Below the pieces are notes generated by a model that did no database searches, had not been told where the DNA came from, and saw only the letters and a program-made list of their open reading frames with translations. The position numbers were made by a program, and so were the translations under genes. A stretch of DNA of 64,000 nt from Prado023 sp963788325 (GTDB lineage: Bacteria; Actinomycetota; Actinomycetes; S36-B12; CAIYMF01), in assembly GCA_963788325.1 (NCBI GenBank), contig CAWBGJ010000012.1, forward strand, positions 91,076 through 155,075, given 5' to 3'. This document shows positions 1 through 8,782 of the stretch, one piece after another (the stretch's first letter is position 1; every line of letters begins with the position of its first letter).

Positions 1-172
1 TGGTCAGCCAGTCGGTCCATGAGTCGGTCGCGCACGGTGTGCGCCAGCGCGAAGTAGAGGTCGCGCTCGCCCGGCGTGCGGCGAGGTCGACGCCGCGGTC
101 CAGGCGCAGATGGTTCAGGAACTCAGTTCGACGAACTGCTCGGAGGTGGGCACGCGTTGTCGGTGTGGGCAT
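1..172 (-). CDS. Glycogen/starch phosphorylase, N-terminal fragment (partial, frameshifted)
   Basis: Only the first ~55 codons lie in the window; the gene runs off the left edge. On the minus strand one frame reads TEFLNHLRLDRGVD and a second frame reads DLYFALAHTVRDRLMDRL. Together these resemble the N-terminus of glycogen phosphorylases, where a short helix precedes a D-x-Y-x-A-x-A-x-T-V-R-D-R-L segment. The family releases glucose-1-phosphate from alpha-1,4-glucans in the cytoplasm. A frameshift near position 85 joins the halves. A second indel near 130 would allow a GTG start (MPTSEQFVE) at about 165 instead of the ATG at 172. Identification rests on a short stretch with no catalytic residues visible, so it is moderate. 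Confidence 0.5.
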   Translation of the reverse strand, partial: MPTPTTRAHLRAVRRTEFLNHLRLDRGVDLAARRASATSTSRWRTPCATDSWTDWLT

Positions 173-850
173 GCTGCTCCAAGTCGGTCGGGCGGGAGGA
201 ACTCGGGATGGGCAGCGGATCGACGTGTCGCGACATTGCGCTCGGCGAGTGGCGTGACAGGGGATGGGTCGCGGGTGCTCGCCCGGGCGCGTGGCTCGGG
301 CCTCGGCGCGTCGGTCTCCGGATGCCGGGCTGGGCGCCGGCGCCCGTCGGGTGGCCCCGCCAGCAGCTCGCGCATCTCGTCGGCGAGGTCACGCACCTCG
401 CCGCGCAGGAAGTCGCGCGTGGCCAGGTCGCCGGTGGCGATGCGCACGGAGGCGATCTCGCGGGTCAGGTACTCCGCGTCGGCCACCAGGCGCTCGGTGA
501 GGTTGCGGTCCTCGAAGTACTGGACCTTGTCGCGATCGGCCTGCCGGTTCTGGGCCAGCAGGATCAGCGGGGCTGCATAGGAGGCCTGCAGCGAGAGCAT
601 CAGCGTCAGGAAGATGAAGGGGAACTCGTCGAAGCGCAGGTCGGCCGGAGCCAGGACGTTCCAGAGCAGCCACGCAACGACGAAGGCCGTCATCCAGCCG
701 ATGAATCGCGCCGAACCGATGAACCGGGCCACCCGTTCGCTCCACCGGCCGAACATCTCCGGGTCGTAGGTCGGCGTGATGCTGCGCGAACGGTCCTTGC
801 GGCTGGTCCAGACGGTGGCGCGCGGAGTTGCGGACGAAGTTGCGGGCCAT
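115..850 (-). CDS. DUF1003 membrane protein (frameshifted)
   Basis: Small inner-membrane protein of unknown function. The start reads MARNFVRNSARHRLDQP; after an indel near 805 the reading continues KDRSRSITPTYDPEMFGRWSERVARF, as in other DUF1003 proteins. Two hydrophobic segments follow (FIGWMTAFVVAWLLWNVLA and FIFLTLMLSLQASYAAPLIL), then the charged family segment with QNRQADRDK. The ATG at 850 is 3 nt past the stop of the MgtE_N/CBS gene, so the two are probably one operon, an arrangement I recall from other actinobacteria. The end is uncertain: the frame stays open to 115 and overlaps the phosphorylase start, suggesting another indel around 200-350. Confidence 0.75.
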
Positions 851-853
851 GGC

Positions 854-2130
854 CTAGTCCTGCCCGTCCTCGTCGTCGGGCTCGGAGTCCAGGTCCCGCC
901 AGTCCTCGGGCAGCATGTGGTCGATCACGTCGTCGACGGTCACTGCCCCGAGCAGCCGGTCCCGCTCATCGACCACCGGCAGCGCGACCAGGTTGTACGT
1001 CGCGAAGTAGCGGGTCACTGTCGACAGCGGTGCCTGCGGGCCGACCGGTTCCATCGAGTTGTCAACCACCGCGGAGACCAACTTCGAGGGTGGCTCGCGC
1101 AACAGCCGCTGGAAGTGCGCGACGCCCAGGAACTTGCCCGACGGGGTGTCCAACGGGGGCGCGCACCACGTAGACCTGGGCCGCCAGCGAGGGCGACACC
1201 TCCGGGCTGCGCACCCGGGCCAGCGCCTCGGCCACGGTCGCGTCGGGCAGCAGCATGATCGGTTCGGGGTTCATCATGCCGCCGGCGGTGAGCTCGCCGT
1301 AGGACAGCAGCCGGCGCAGGTCCTCGGCCTCGTCGGGCTCCATCTCCTGCAGGAACCTGCGCGGCCTGCTCCGGGGTCAGCTCGGAGAGCAGGTCAGCGG
1401 CGTCGTCGGGCTCCATCACCTCCAGGACGTCGGCGGCGCGCTCGCAGGTCGAGCTCGGTGAGGATCTGGACGCGGTCGTCCTCGGGCAGCTCCTCGAGGA
1501 CATCGGCCAGGCGCTCGTCGTCGAGGTTGCGGGCCACCTCGAGGCGGCGCTTGTGCGGCAGGTCCTGCAGCACGTTGGCCAGGTCGGCGGGCCGCAGTGC
1601 GTCCATGGTGGCCATCAGGCTGTCGACGCCCTGCTCCGCCGCAGTGCCGCCCATGGACAGGCCGTCGAACTCGTTCCAGCGCCAGGGTGTGCGCGTCGCC
1701 GCGGCGACGGAACCCACGCTGGGCCCGCGCGGCATGCACCCACATGATCCGCCAGTCGCGGTTGCGGTCCTGCTGGATCGCCGCGTCGACGACGATCGGC
1801 CGGCTGGTTGGTGGCGCGGACCGTGACCCGTCGATCGAGCAGCTCGCCGATCACCAGGGTCTCGCCCGGGCGCTGCTGGAAGCGGCGCAGGTCCAGCCGG
1901 GCGGTCACCACGACCTGGCCGGCGTCGATCGAGGTGACCCGGGTGATCGGCAGGAAGATCCGCCGGCGTGGCGGGACCTCCATGACCAGGCCCAGGACGC
2001 GGGGCGGCTCGCGGTCGTGGCGCAGCACGACGACCAGGTCGCGGACCTTGCCCAGCGCGTCCCCGGCGGGGTCGAACACCCCGATGCCGGACAGGTGCGA
2101 CACGAAGACGCGCGCGTTGGTCCCGGTCAT
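854..2130 (-). CDS. PRC-barrel / MgtE_N / CBS-pair protein without transporter domain (frameshifted)
   Basis: Soluble regulator-like relative of the MgtE magnesium transporter. In order: an N-terminal PRC-barrel-like beta domain (ARVFVSHLSGIGVFDPAGDA); an MgtE_N superhelix with repeats such as LRPADLANVLQDLPHKRR and LADVLEELPEDDRVQIL; and a CBS pair (GELTAGGMMNPEPIMLLP, and LVALPVVDERDRLLGAVTVDDV near the end). It stops at 854 straight after the second CBS with no membrane segments, so it cannot be a full MgtE channel. In the family CBS domains bind Mg2+ or adenine nucleotides; here that is inference. At least four small indels break the frame between about 1150 and 1830. Start is the ATG at 2130; a GTG at 2133 is possible. 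Confidence 0.75.
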
Positions 2131-2217
2131 CACGGGTCGAGGCTACTGCCGGGGGTGGCGCGTGGGCGGCAATGACGCTCCCGCGGTGTTGCGGGGCCGC
2201 ATGCTCCGGTCCCAGCA

Positions 2218-2269
2218 TTCGTGTGTACGGAATCAAGGATCCGATCGTCGTCGATTCCGTACACACGAA
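2218..2269. repeat. Perfect 17-bp inverted repeat, GTGTACGGAATC family, copy 1
   Basis: Arms at 2218-2234 and 2253-2269 are perfectly complementary (ttcgtgtgtacggaatc and its complement) around an 18-nt loop. It lies between the divergently oriented MgtE_N/CBS gene and the AbiEi-like remnant, so it is not simply a 3'-end terminator. There is no T-tract. A close relative is at 6095-6143. It could be an operator or a dispersed palindrome. Confidence 0.75.
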
Positions 2270-2372
2270 CGCGGGCGTGGGGCCTGACGTGGAGACGTGG
2301 GCGTGGGGCGTGGGCGTGGGAGCCTGTGGATGAGCGGTTCCGAATCGGGGGATGCCGGGTGATCCTGTGTCC

Positions 2373-2790
2373 ATGGGTCCTCATCTGACGCCGGAATCCC
2401 GTCGCCTGCTCATCGCGCAGCGGGGCGTGATCGCGTCCTGGCAGGCGCGCGAGGTGGGCCTGTCCCTGCGTGCGCTCAACCGGGCCACCGCACGACGTGG
2501 CAACAGGTCACGGCACACACCTTCGTCGTCGGGGAGGGTGAGATCACCCCGGCGCAGCTGCGGGTTGCCGGACGGCTGGAGGGTGGCCCGACGGCTGCGC
2601 TCGACTGGGTGCAGCGCGCTGGTGGAGGCCGGCTGGTCGAGGGACTCCGATGGCAGCATCGACGTCGTGGTGGCTCGCGACCAGCGCTCACGGCGGGTGC
2701 CTGGCCCGCCCCTGGTTGCGCGTGCATGGGACTGTGGACGTGCCCGGCGTGCTGGGCAGCCGGCTCGGGCCTTGGTGGGGACCCGCCTGA
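2373..2790 (+). pseudogene. AbiEi/DUF559-type protein, broken and shortened
   Basis: The first ~40 codons (LTPESRRLLIAQRGVIASWQ, then AREVGLSLRALNRATARR) look like the N-terminal winged-helix segment of actinobacterial AbiEi-antitoxin/DUF559 proteins. The frame is then lost. A second frame gives a strand segment (WQQVTAHTFVVGEGEITPAQ) and a third ends LRVHGTVDVPGVLGSRLG with a stop at 2790. The whole is ~140 codons against ~300 for the family, and the C-terminal nuclease-like half is absent. A better preserved relative lies at 17733-18723. No function is inferred. Confidence 0.5.
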
Positions 2791-2810
2791 GGCGGAATAG
2801 GGTCACGCAG

Positions 2811-3737
2811 GTGAGCGCCGCGCCCCCCACGCATCTGGCCCGCCCGCCAGTGGCAGACCTGTGGCTGCTGGGCGTGGCGGTGCTGGCCATCTCCACCTCG
2901 GGCCCGCTGATCGCAGCCTGTACCGCCCCGGCCCTGGCGATCGCGTTCTGGCGCACGGCGTTGGGGTCGGCGGCCACCGCCGCGCTGGTCGCAGTCCGGC
3001 ACCGCGCCGAGGTGCGTGCGCTGACCCGCGCCCAGTGGCGGCTGATGGCATGGTCGGGGGTGCTGCTCGCCGCGCACTTCGCGACGTGGGTGCCCAGCCT
3101 GAGGTTCACGACGGTGGCGTCCTCGACCGCACTTGTGGCGACCCAGCCTGTGTGGGCGGCGCTGATCGCGCGGCGGCGGGGCGTGCTGATCCCGCGGGCG
3201 GCGTGGGTGGGGATCTCGGTGTCGCTGGCCGGCGTTCTGCTGCTCACTGGGGTGGACTTCGCGTTGACGCCAAGGGCGCTGATCGGCGACGGGCTGGCAC
3301 TTGCCGGGGCGATCCTCGCCGCGCTGTACGTGACCGTGGGGGAGCGGGTGCGCGCCAGCACCTCGAACCCGACGTACACGGCCATCTGCTACGCGGCCGC
3401 TGCCGTGGCGCTGCTGGCTCTGGTCGCGCTGCTGCGGGTGCCGTTGCTCGGCTTCAGCACCCGGGACTGGGTGCTGATCCTGGCGATCACCCTCGGCGCA
3501 CAGTTGCTCGGGCACTCGGTGGTCAACCGGGTGCTCGCCACGACTTCGGCCACCGTGGTGTCGTTGGCGATCCTGTTCGAGATGCCCGGTTCGACGTTGA
3601 TCGCCGCGGGCTGGCTGGGGCAGATCCCGCCCTGGCAGATCGTGCCGGCAGTGGTGCTGCTGTTCGCAGGGATCGCGCTGGTGATCCGCACCACGACCCG
3701 GCCCGGCGGTGCCCCCTCGGAGAGCCCGCCGACCTGA
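2811..3737 (+). CDS. EamA/DMT-family inner-membrane transporter
   Basis: 308 aa with about ten hydrophobic segments in two homologous five-helix halves, the usual layout and length of EamA drug/metabolite exporters. Family-like features are the early FWRTALGS after TM2, LRFTTVASSTALVATQPVW in TM4, and the second-half LGAQLLGHSVVNRVLATTSA followed by LFEMPGSTLIAAGWLG. The start is the GTG at 2811 (VSAAPPTHLARP); upstream in-frame sequence belongs to the decayed AbiEi-like gene. Substrate cannot be told from sequence. No operon partner. Confidence 0.88.
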   Translation: MSAAPPTHLARPPVADLWLLGVAVLAISTSGPLIAACTAPALAIAFWRTALGSAATAALVAVRHRAEVRALTRAQWRLMAWSGVLLAAHFATWVPSLRFTTVASSTALVATQPVWAALIARRRGVLIPRAAWVGISVSLAGVLLLTGVDFALTPRALIGDGLALAGAILAALYVTVGERVRASTSNPTYTAICYAAAAVALLALVALLRVPLLGFSTRDWVLILAITLGAQLLGHSVVNRVLATTSATVVSLAILFEMPGSTLIAAGWLGQIPPWQIVPAVVLLFAGIALVIRTTTRPGGAPSESPPT

Positions 3738-3798
3738 GCCCGGTGGTTGCCGCGCCCCGAGCTGCAGCGCCGTGGGTCGCGCTCGTCGCGAGTCGCGC

Positions 3799-4046
3799 TC
3801 GGGCGGTGGCGGTCTCGGGCGGTGGCGGTGGCGGTCTCGGGCGGTGGCAGGAGCAGTCTGGCCCCGACCATGGTGGCGGCTTCAGCGTTCTGGTGCAGGG
3901 ACCTGGCCCCGGTCCGGCTGGTGGCGCCGGATCCTGCCGCAGGATCGTTGGTCCTGCGGTTGCTCGTGTCGCCCCCGCCCGGGAACCGTCGTGCCGCTCG
4001 TGTCGCCCCCGCCCCCGGAAACGTCGTGCCGCTCGTGCCGCCCCCA
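3799..4046. repeat. GC-rich tandem repeats in the gap between convergent genes
   Basis: The 3738-4102 gap between two convergent genes holds no gene. It contains about three copies of a ggcggtggcggtctcg-like unit (3799-3848) and two full plus one partial copy of a ~34-bp unit beginning ctcgtgtcgcccccgcc (3964-3997, 3998-4032, 4033-4046). Probably replication slippage in non-coding DNA. Confidence 0.7.
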
Positions 4047-4102
4047 GCCACCCAGATCCCTCCGCCCCCCGGCAGGCGCCGGGGAGCCGGGAGCGCCGTG
4101 CG

Positions 4103-4969
4103 TCAGCCCCCGAGGGCGACGATCGCCTCGTGGAACGCCAGGGTCCGCTCCGCCGAGGCCACGTGCAGGTTCTCGATCATCCGGCCGTTGTAGGTGACCA
4201 CGCCCGACCCGCGGCCTGCCTCCCACGCCGCGAGGATCCCCTGCGCGTCGGCGACGGCCTGCTCGGAGGGTGCGAACGCCTCGTTGGCCGGCCCGACCTG
4301 GCCCGGGTGGATCAGGGTCTTGCCGTCGAAGCCCATCTGGCGGCCCTGCGCGCACTCGGCGGTGAATCCCTCGGCGTTCTTCACGTCGTTGTAGACGCCG
4401 TCGAGGATCGCCTTGCCGGCCGCGCGCGCCGCGAGCAGCGCCAGTCCAAGGCCGGTCACCAGCGGCTGGCGGCCGGGCACGTGCTCGGCGTAGAGCTCCT
4501 TGGCCAGGTCGTTGGTGCCCATCACCAGCACCGAGAGGCGCTCAGACGCCGCAGCGATCTCGGCCGCCCGCAGCATCGCGATCGGGGTCTCGACCATCGC
4601 CCACAGCGTGGTGTGCGCCGGTGCGCCGTGCGCCTGCATCGCGGCCACGAGCGCCCGCACCGCCTCGGCGGAGTCCACCTTCGGCACAACGATCGCGTCC
4701 GGCCCGGCGGCACACGCCGCGGCCATGTCCTCGTCGTGCCACTGGGTGTCGGCCCCGTTGATCCGGATGGTCAGCTCGCGCCGGCCGTACTCGCCGGAGC
4801 TCGCAGCGGCACAGGCGGCGTCCCGCGCGGACGGCTTGGCATCCGGGGCGACTGCGTCCTCGAGGTCGAGGATGAGCCCGTCGCACGCGATCGTCTTGGC
4901 CTTCTCCAATGCGCGGTCGTTCGAGCTCGGCATGTAGAGCACCGACCGGCGCGGGCGCAGCGAGGTCAT
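4103..4969 (-). CDS. CoA-ester lyase, HpcH/HpaI-CitE family (second of a coupled pair)
   Basis: 288 aa, the size of CitE-like/beta-methylmalyl-CoA lyases, cytoplasmic TIM-barrel enzymes that make or split (methyl)malyl-CoA-type thioesters using Mg2+. Visible motifs: SVLYMPSSNDRALEKA near the N-terminus, LILDLEDAVAPDAK (acidic metal ligand region), ELTIRINGADTQWHDED (the conserved Arg), IVVPKVDS, WAMVETPIAM (second metal-binding Glu) and VLVMGTNDLAKE. The ATG at 4969 overlaps the upstream gene's stop by four bases (ATGA), so translation is likely coupled. Exact substrate (citramalyl-, malyl- or methylmalyl-CoA, or thioesterase activity as in Mcl2) is not resolved. Confidence 0.85.
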   Translation of the reverse strand: MTSLRPRRSVLYMPSSNDRALEKAKTIACDGLILDLEDAVAPDAKPSARDAACAAASSGEYGRRELTIRINGADTQWHDEDMAAACAAGPDAIVVPKVDSAEAVRALVAAMQAHGAPAHTTLWAMVETPIAMLRAAEIAAASERLSVLVMGTNDLAKELYAEHVPGRQPLVTGLGLALLAARAAGKAILDGVYNDVKNAEGFTAECAQGRQMGFDGKTLIHPGQVGPANEAFAPSEQAVADAQGILAAWEAGRGSGVVTYNGRMIENLHVASAERTLAFHEAIVALGG

Positions 4970-6039
4970 GCGGGCACCTCGATCGCCTCGTAGGCCGCAC
5001 GCAGCTCGGGGTCGATCTCGGCCAGCTGCTCGGCCAGGGCCACCATCACCAGGCACTGCTTGAGCGAGGCGTCGTCCTCCATCTTGCCGTCGAGCATGAC
5101 AGCTCCGGTGCCGTCGCCCATCGCGGCCACGACCCGCCGCGCGTGCGTGATGTCGGGCACGCTCGGGGCGAACACCCGGTTGGCGATCGCGATCTGCTTG
5201 GGGTGCAGCGTCCAGGTGCCCACGCAGCCGAGCAGGAACGCGTTGCGGAACTGGTCCTCGCAGGCGACCACGTCGGCGATGTCGCCGAACGGTCCGTAGT
5301 ACGGGTAGATCCCGTGGGTGGCGCACGCGTCGACCATCCGGGCGATCGTGTAGTGCCACAGGTCCTGTTGGAACGTCGCGCGGGGGCCCTCGATGTCGCC
5401 GCCCACCGGGTCCTGGCGCACGAGGTAGCCGGGGTGCCCGCCGCCCACGCGCGTGGTCTTCATCCGGCGGTCCGCGGCCAGGTCGGCCGGGCCCAGCGAG
5501 AGCCCCTGCATGCGTGGACTCGCGGCGCAGATCTCCTCCACGTTGGCCACGCCGCGCGCGGTCTCCAGGATCGCGTGGATCAGGATCGGGCGGGTCAGCC
5601 CGGCCTTGGCCTCCAACTGCGCCAGGATCCGGTCGACGTAGTGGATGTCCTCCGCGCCCTGCACCTTGGGCACCATGATCACGTCGAGCTTGTCGCCGAT
5701 CGCGGGCACCAGGGTCGTCAGGTCGTCGAGCACCCAGGGGCTGTCCAGGGCGTTGATCCGGGTCCACAGCTGGGTGGGGCCGAAGTCGGTCTCCTGCGCG
5801 ATGCGGACCAGGCCCTCGCGGGCGGCGACCTTGCGGTCGGCCTTCACCGCGTCCTCGAGGTTGCCCAGCAGCACGTCGACGGTGCCGACCATGCCGGGCA
5901 CCTTCCCGGCCATCTTCTCGTTGCTCGGGTCGAAGAAGTGGATAGCGCGCGAGGGGCGCGCGGGGATCTCGGTCAGCGGCGTGGGCGCGCCCACGGCCAG
6001 GGGGCGGAAGAAGTCCTTGGGGCTCTTGGTGGCAGACAT
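4966..6039 (-). CDS. Malyl-CoA/beta-methylmalyl-CoA lyase-like enzyme (first of a coupled pair)
   Basis: 357 aa, the longer Mcl-type member of the HpcH/HpaI family. Motifs: ARPSRAIHFFDPSNEKM at residues ~26-42, LLGNLEDAVK, TQLWTRINALDSPW, VIMVPKVQGAED, LIHAILETARGVANVEEI (metal-binding Glu) and GLSLGPADLAADRR, with the long family insertion before GTWTLHPKQIAIANRVF. Start chosen at the ATG of MSATKSPKDFF (6039). It is followed without a gap by a second, shorter CoA lyase. Such pairs occur in ethylmalonyl-CoA pathway or acetate/propionate assimilation loci, but crotonyl-CoA carboxylase/reductase and the mutases are not in this window, so the pathway is inferred. Confidence 0.82.
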   Translation of the reverse strand: MSATKSPKDFFRPLAVGAPTPLTEIPARPSRAIHFFDPSNEKMAGKVPGMVGTVDVLLGNLEDAVKADRKVAAREGLVRIAQETDFGPTQLWTRINALDSPWVLDDLTTLVPAIGDKLDVIMVPKVQGAEDIHYVDRILAQLEAKAGLTRPILIHAILETARGVANVEEICAASPRMQGLSLGPADLAADRRMKTTRVGGGHPGYLVRQDPVGGDIEGPRATFQQDLWHYTIARMVDACATHGIYPYYGPFGDIADVVACEDQFRNAFLLGCVGTWTLHPKQIAIANRVFAPSVPDITHARRVVAAMGDGTGAVMLDGKMEDDASLKQCLVMVALAEQLAEIDPELRAAYEAIEVPA

Positions 6040-6094
6040 GCTTCGCACGGTAGCAAGGTGGGTATCGCGAGCCGTTGCGGGGGCCGCTGCCTGA

Positions 6095-6143
6095 TCCGTG
6101 TGTACGGAATCCAGCATCTGATTGTCGATTCCGTGCACACGGA
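6095..6143. repeat. 17-bp inverted repeat, GTGTACGGAATC family, copy 2
   Basis: Arms at 6095-6111 (tccgtgtgtacggaatc) and 6127-6143 match at 16 of 17 positions, loop 15 nt. The core gtgtacggaatc is identical to copy 1 at 2218-2269 while the loops differ, so the arms are what is conserved. It sits between the 3' end of the CDF transporter and the 5' end of the CoA lyase operon, so a terminator or an operator are both possible. Confidence 0.75.
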
Positions 6144-6211
6144 GCGAGCGGGCAGGGCGTGCTCCGGCCGCAGGTGCTGGGCGGGGAGCCGCGGCGCGGG
6201 CGGTGCCAGGC

Positions 6212-7159
6212 TCAGGTGTCGTTCCAGATGTCCTCGTCAGGGATGGTGATCCCGCCCGAGGGCTGGTCCTGCCAGGCCCGCGGGTCCTCGATCGGCTCCA
6301 GGTGTGTGGCGACCACGCTGTCGGGCAGTGCCTCGCGGATCCCGTCCTCGACGGCCTCGAGCAGGTCGTGGCCCTGCGTGACCGTCCACTCCCCGGGCAC
6401 CAGCACGTGGAACGACACGAACCGCGCGCGGCCCGACTCGCGTGTCTGCAGCGCGTGGAAGCGCACGTCCGCGCGCTGATGACGCTGGAGAACCTCGACG
6501 ATCAGGGCGTTCTCCTCCTCGGGCAACGAGGCGTCCAACAGGCCCATTGCCGAACTGCCGATCAGCCGCAGCCCGGTGAACACGATGTTCACCGCCACGA
6601 TCAGCGCGATGATCGGGTCCAGCACCAACCAACCGGAGATGCCCACCAGCAGGACCGCGATCACCACCCCGGCCGAGGTCCACACATCGGTCATCAGGTG
6701 CTTGGCGTCGGCCTGGAGCACGATCGAGCGGTGCCGACGCCCGGCGCGCATCAGGAACGTGGCGACGGCGAAGTTCAGCACGGAGGCGAGCACGGAGATG
6801 GCCAGGCCCACGCCCAGGGACTCCAGCGGCTGCGGGTCGAAGCAGCCGGGGGATCGCGGTGAGCATGATCGCCCCGGCAGCGACCAGGATCATGATCCCC
6901 TCGAACAGCGCGGAGAAGTACTCCGCCTTGCTCAGGCCGAAGTGGTGGCGCTCGTTGCCGGGCTTGGCTGCCGCCTTGAGCGCCACGAGCGCGACCACGC
7001 CGGCCACGATGTTGACCGTGGACTCCAGGGCGTCGGACAGCAGACCCACCGAATCGGTCAGCCCGTAGGCGGCGAGCTTGAGCGCGAAGACCACCAGGCC
7101 GCGCAGATCGACAGCCAGGCGTACTTGGAGAGGTCCTTGGGCGTGTGCACGGCGCACAT
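6212..7159 (-). CDS. Cation diffusion facilitator (CDF) metal transporter (frameshifted)
   Basis: Proton-coupled divalent metal exporter of the inner membrane. The three reading-frame pieces assemble to ~315 aa: MCAVHTPKDLSKYAWLSI; then LKLAAYGLTDSVGLLSDALE (site A region in TM2) and a loop with RHHFGLSKAEYFSALFEGI; then VGLAISVLASVLNFAVATFL, an ADAKHLMTDVWTS site with the H-x3-D pair in TM5, and a C-terminal cytoplasmic domain ending PDEDIWNDT. Indels sit near 7105 and 6835; joining across the latter gives RLLDPQPLESLGVGLA, as in the family. Metal specificity is not determined. Confidence 0.85.
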
Positions 7160-7370
7160 CCTGCCATTGCCTCGGACGAGTTGCCCCCAGCGTGCGTGGT
7201 CGGCCCTCGTCGCGCCCTGGATCACCCCTGCCGCGCCCTGGACCGTCCTGCCCAGCGCGTCCTGGGTCTCCCCGTCACGCCCAACCGGGTACGGCCCACC
7301 CGCTGTGCGGAATCCCCCCAGCCCAGGGGATACTGGCCAGTAACAAAGCACCGTCAACGATGGAGGGACC

Positions 7371-8576
7371 ATGGCGCGCCTTGCCCAGACCGAGGGCCTG
7401 ACCGAAGACCAGCGCGAGATCCTGGCTGCGGTCCGCGAGTTCGTGAACAACGAGATCATCCCCAACGCCCAGGAGCTCGAGCACTCCGACACCTACCCCA
7501 CCGAGATCGTCGAGGGCATGAAGGAGATGGGGATCTTCGGCCTGATGATCCCCGAGGAGTACGGCGGCCTCGGCGAGAGCCTGCTGACCTACGCGCTGTG
7601 CGTCGAGGAGATCGCGCGCGGCTGGATGAGCGTCAGCGGCATCATCAACACGCACTTCATCGTGACCTACATGATCATGCAGCACGGCACCGACGAGCAG
7701 AAGGCCAAGTACCTGCCGCGGTTGGCCACCGGCGAGATCCGCGGTTCGTTCTCGATGTCCGAGCCGCACTGCGGGTCCGACGTCGCGGCGATCACCTCCA
7801 AGGGCACCCCGGACGGGGCCGGGGGCTACAAGCTCACCGGCCAGAAGATGTGGCTGACCAACGGTGGCTCGTCCTCGCTCGTGGCCGTGCTCGTGCGGAC
7901 TGACGCCGACGCGGCCGAGGGCGCATCGGTGTACCGCAAGATGTCGACGTTCCTCATCGAGAAGCCGGCTGGGTTCGGCGAGGTCCTGCCCGGGCTGACC
8001 ATCCCCGGCAAGATCGACAAGATGGGCTACAAGGGTGTGGACACCACCGAGCTCATCATGGACGACTTCGTCCTCGGCGCCGACGAACTTCTCGGCGGGA
8101 CGCCCGGCAAGGGCTTCTACCAGATGATGGACGGCGTCGAGGTGGGCCGGGTCAACGTGGCCGCGCGCGCCTGCGGGTTGTCGGTGCGCGCCTTCGAACT
8201 CGGCGTCGAGTACGCCCAGCAGCGCCACACCTTCGGCAAGGCGATCGCCGAGCACCAGGCTGTGTCCTTCCGGCTGGCCGACATGGCCGTCAAGGTCGAG
8301 GCCGCTCACCAGATGATGGTCCGCGCCGCGCGCAAGAAGGACTCCGGCGAGCGCAACGACCTCGAGGCCGGCATGGCCAAGTACCTGGCAAGCGAGTACT
8401 GCAAGGAGGTCGTCGAGGACTCGTTCCGGATCCACGGTGGCTACGGCTACGCCAAGGAGTACGAGATCGAGCGGCTCTACCGCGAGGCCCCGATGCTGCT
8501 GATCGGCGAGGGCACCGCAGACATCCAGCGGATGATCATCGCCCGCCGGCTGCTCGAGGACTACAAGCTGCGCTGA
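7371..8576 (+). CDS. Acyl-CoA dehydrogenase
   Basis: 401 aa, intact, standard ACAD length; a flavoprotein that makes a trans-2-enoyl-CoA and passes electrons to ETF. N-terminal helical domain (residues ~1-125), a middle beta domain with FSMSEPHCGSDVAAITSKG and GYKLTGQKMWLTNGG, and the C-terminal helical domain with QQRHTFGKAIAEHQAVSFRL and DSFRIHGGYGYAKEYEIERL. The catalytic base is probably Glu380 in LLIGEGTADIQRM. It is too short for methylsuccinyl-CoA dehydrogenase (~550 aa), so despite the CoA lyases nearby I leave the substrate open. Followed by a strong hairpin at 8589-8635. Confidence 0.92.
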   Translation: MARLAQTEGLTEDQREILAAVREFVNNEIIPNAQELEHSDTYPTEIVEGMKEMGIFGLMIPEEYGGLGESLLTYALCVEEIARGWMSVSGIINTHFIVTYMIMQHGTDEQKAKYLPRLATGEIRGSFSMSEPHCGSDVAAITSKGTPDGAGGYKLTGQKMWLTNGGSSSLVAVLVRTDADAAEGASVYRKMSTFLIEKPAGFGEVLPGLTIPGKIDKMGYKGVDTTELIMDDFVLGADELLGGTPGKGFYQMMDGVEVGRVNVAARACGLSVRAFELGVEYAQQRHTFGKAIAEHQAVSFRLADMAVKVEAAHQMMVRAARKKDSGERNDLEAGMAKYLASEYCKEVVEDSFRIHGGYGYAKEYEIERLYREAPMLLIGEGTADIQRMIIARRLLEDYKLR

Positions 8577-8588
8577 GCGTCGATCGGT

Positions 8589-8635
8589 CTGCGTAATCGA
8601 TTCGGCCCGGGAGGTGGGCCGAATCGACTACGCAG
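8589..8635. terminator. 20-bp stem hairpin after acyl-CoA dehydrogenase gene
   Basis: Arms 8589-8608 and 8616-8635 pair at 19 of 20 positions around a 7-nt loop, 12 nt after the stop codon. There is no T-run, common for high-GC actinobacterial terminators. Probable transcription end for the gene at 7371-8576. Confidence 0.75.
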
Positions 8636-8782
8636 GCTGCGCGGGAGGCTCCGCACGGGACGGTACGGCGCAACGCCGCGCCGCGCCGTTGGTGGGCATC
8701 GGATGCAAGATCACCCCGGCTGGGGCATCATTCGCATGGACGGCGCCCATTGGCGGCCACACGCAGGAGGGGGCGCACCCGC

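Noticed and set aside
2861..4993. A 710-codon plus-strand open frame across the EamA gene, the repeat gap and the CoA lyase
   Set aside because: It is out of frame with the EamA transporter and antisense to the lyase; composition is Arg/Gly/Ala shadow and it has no domain similarity.
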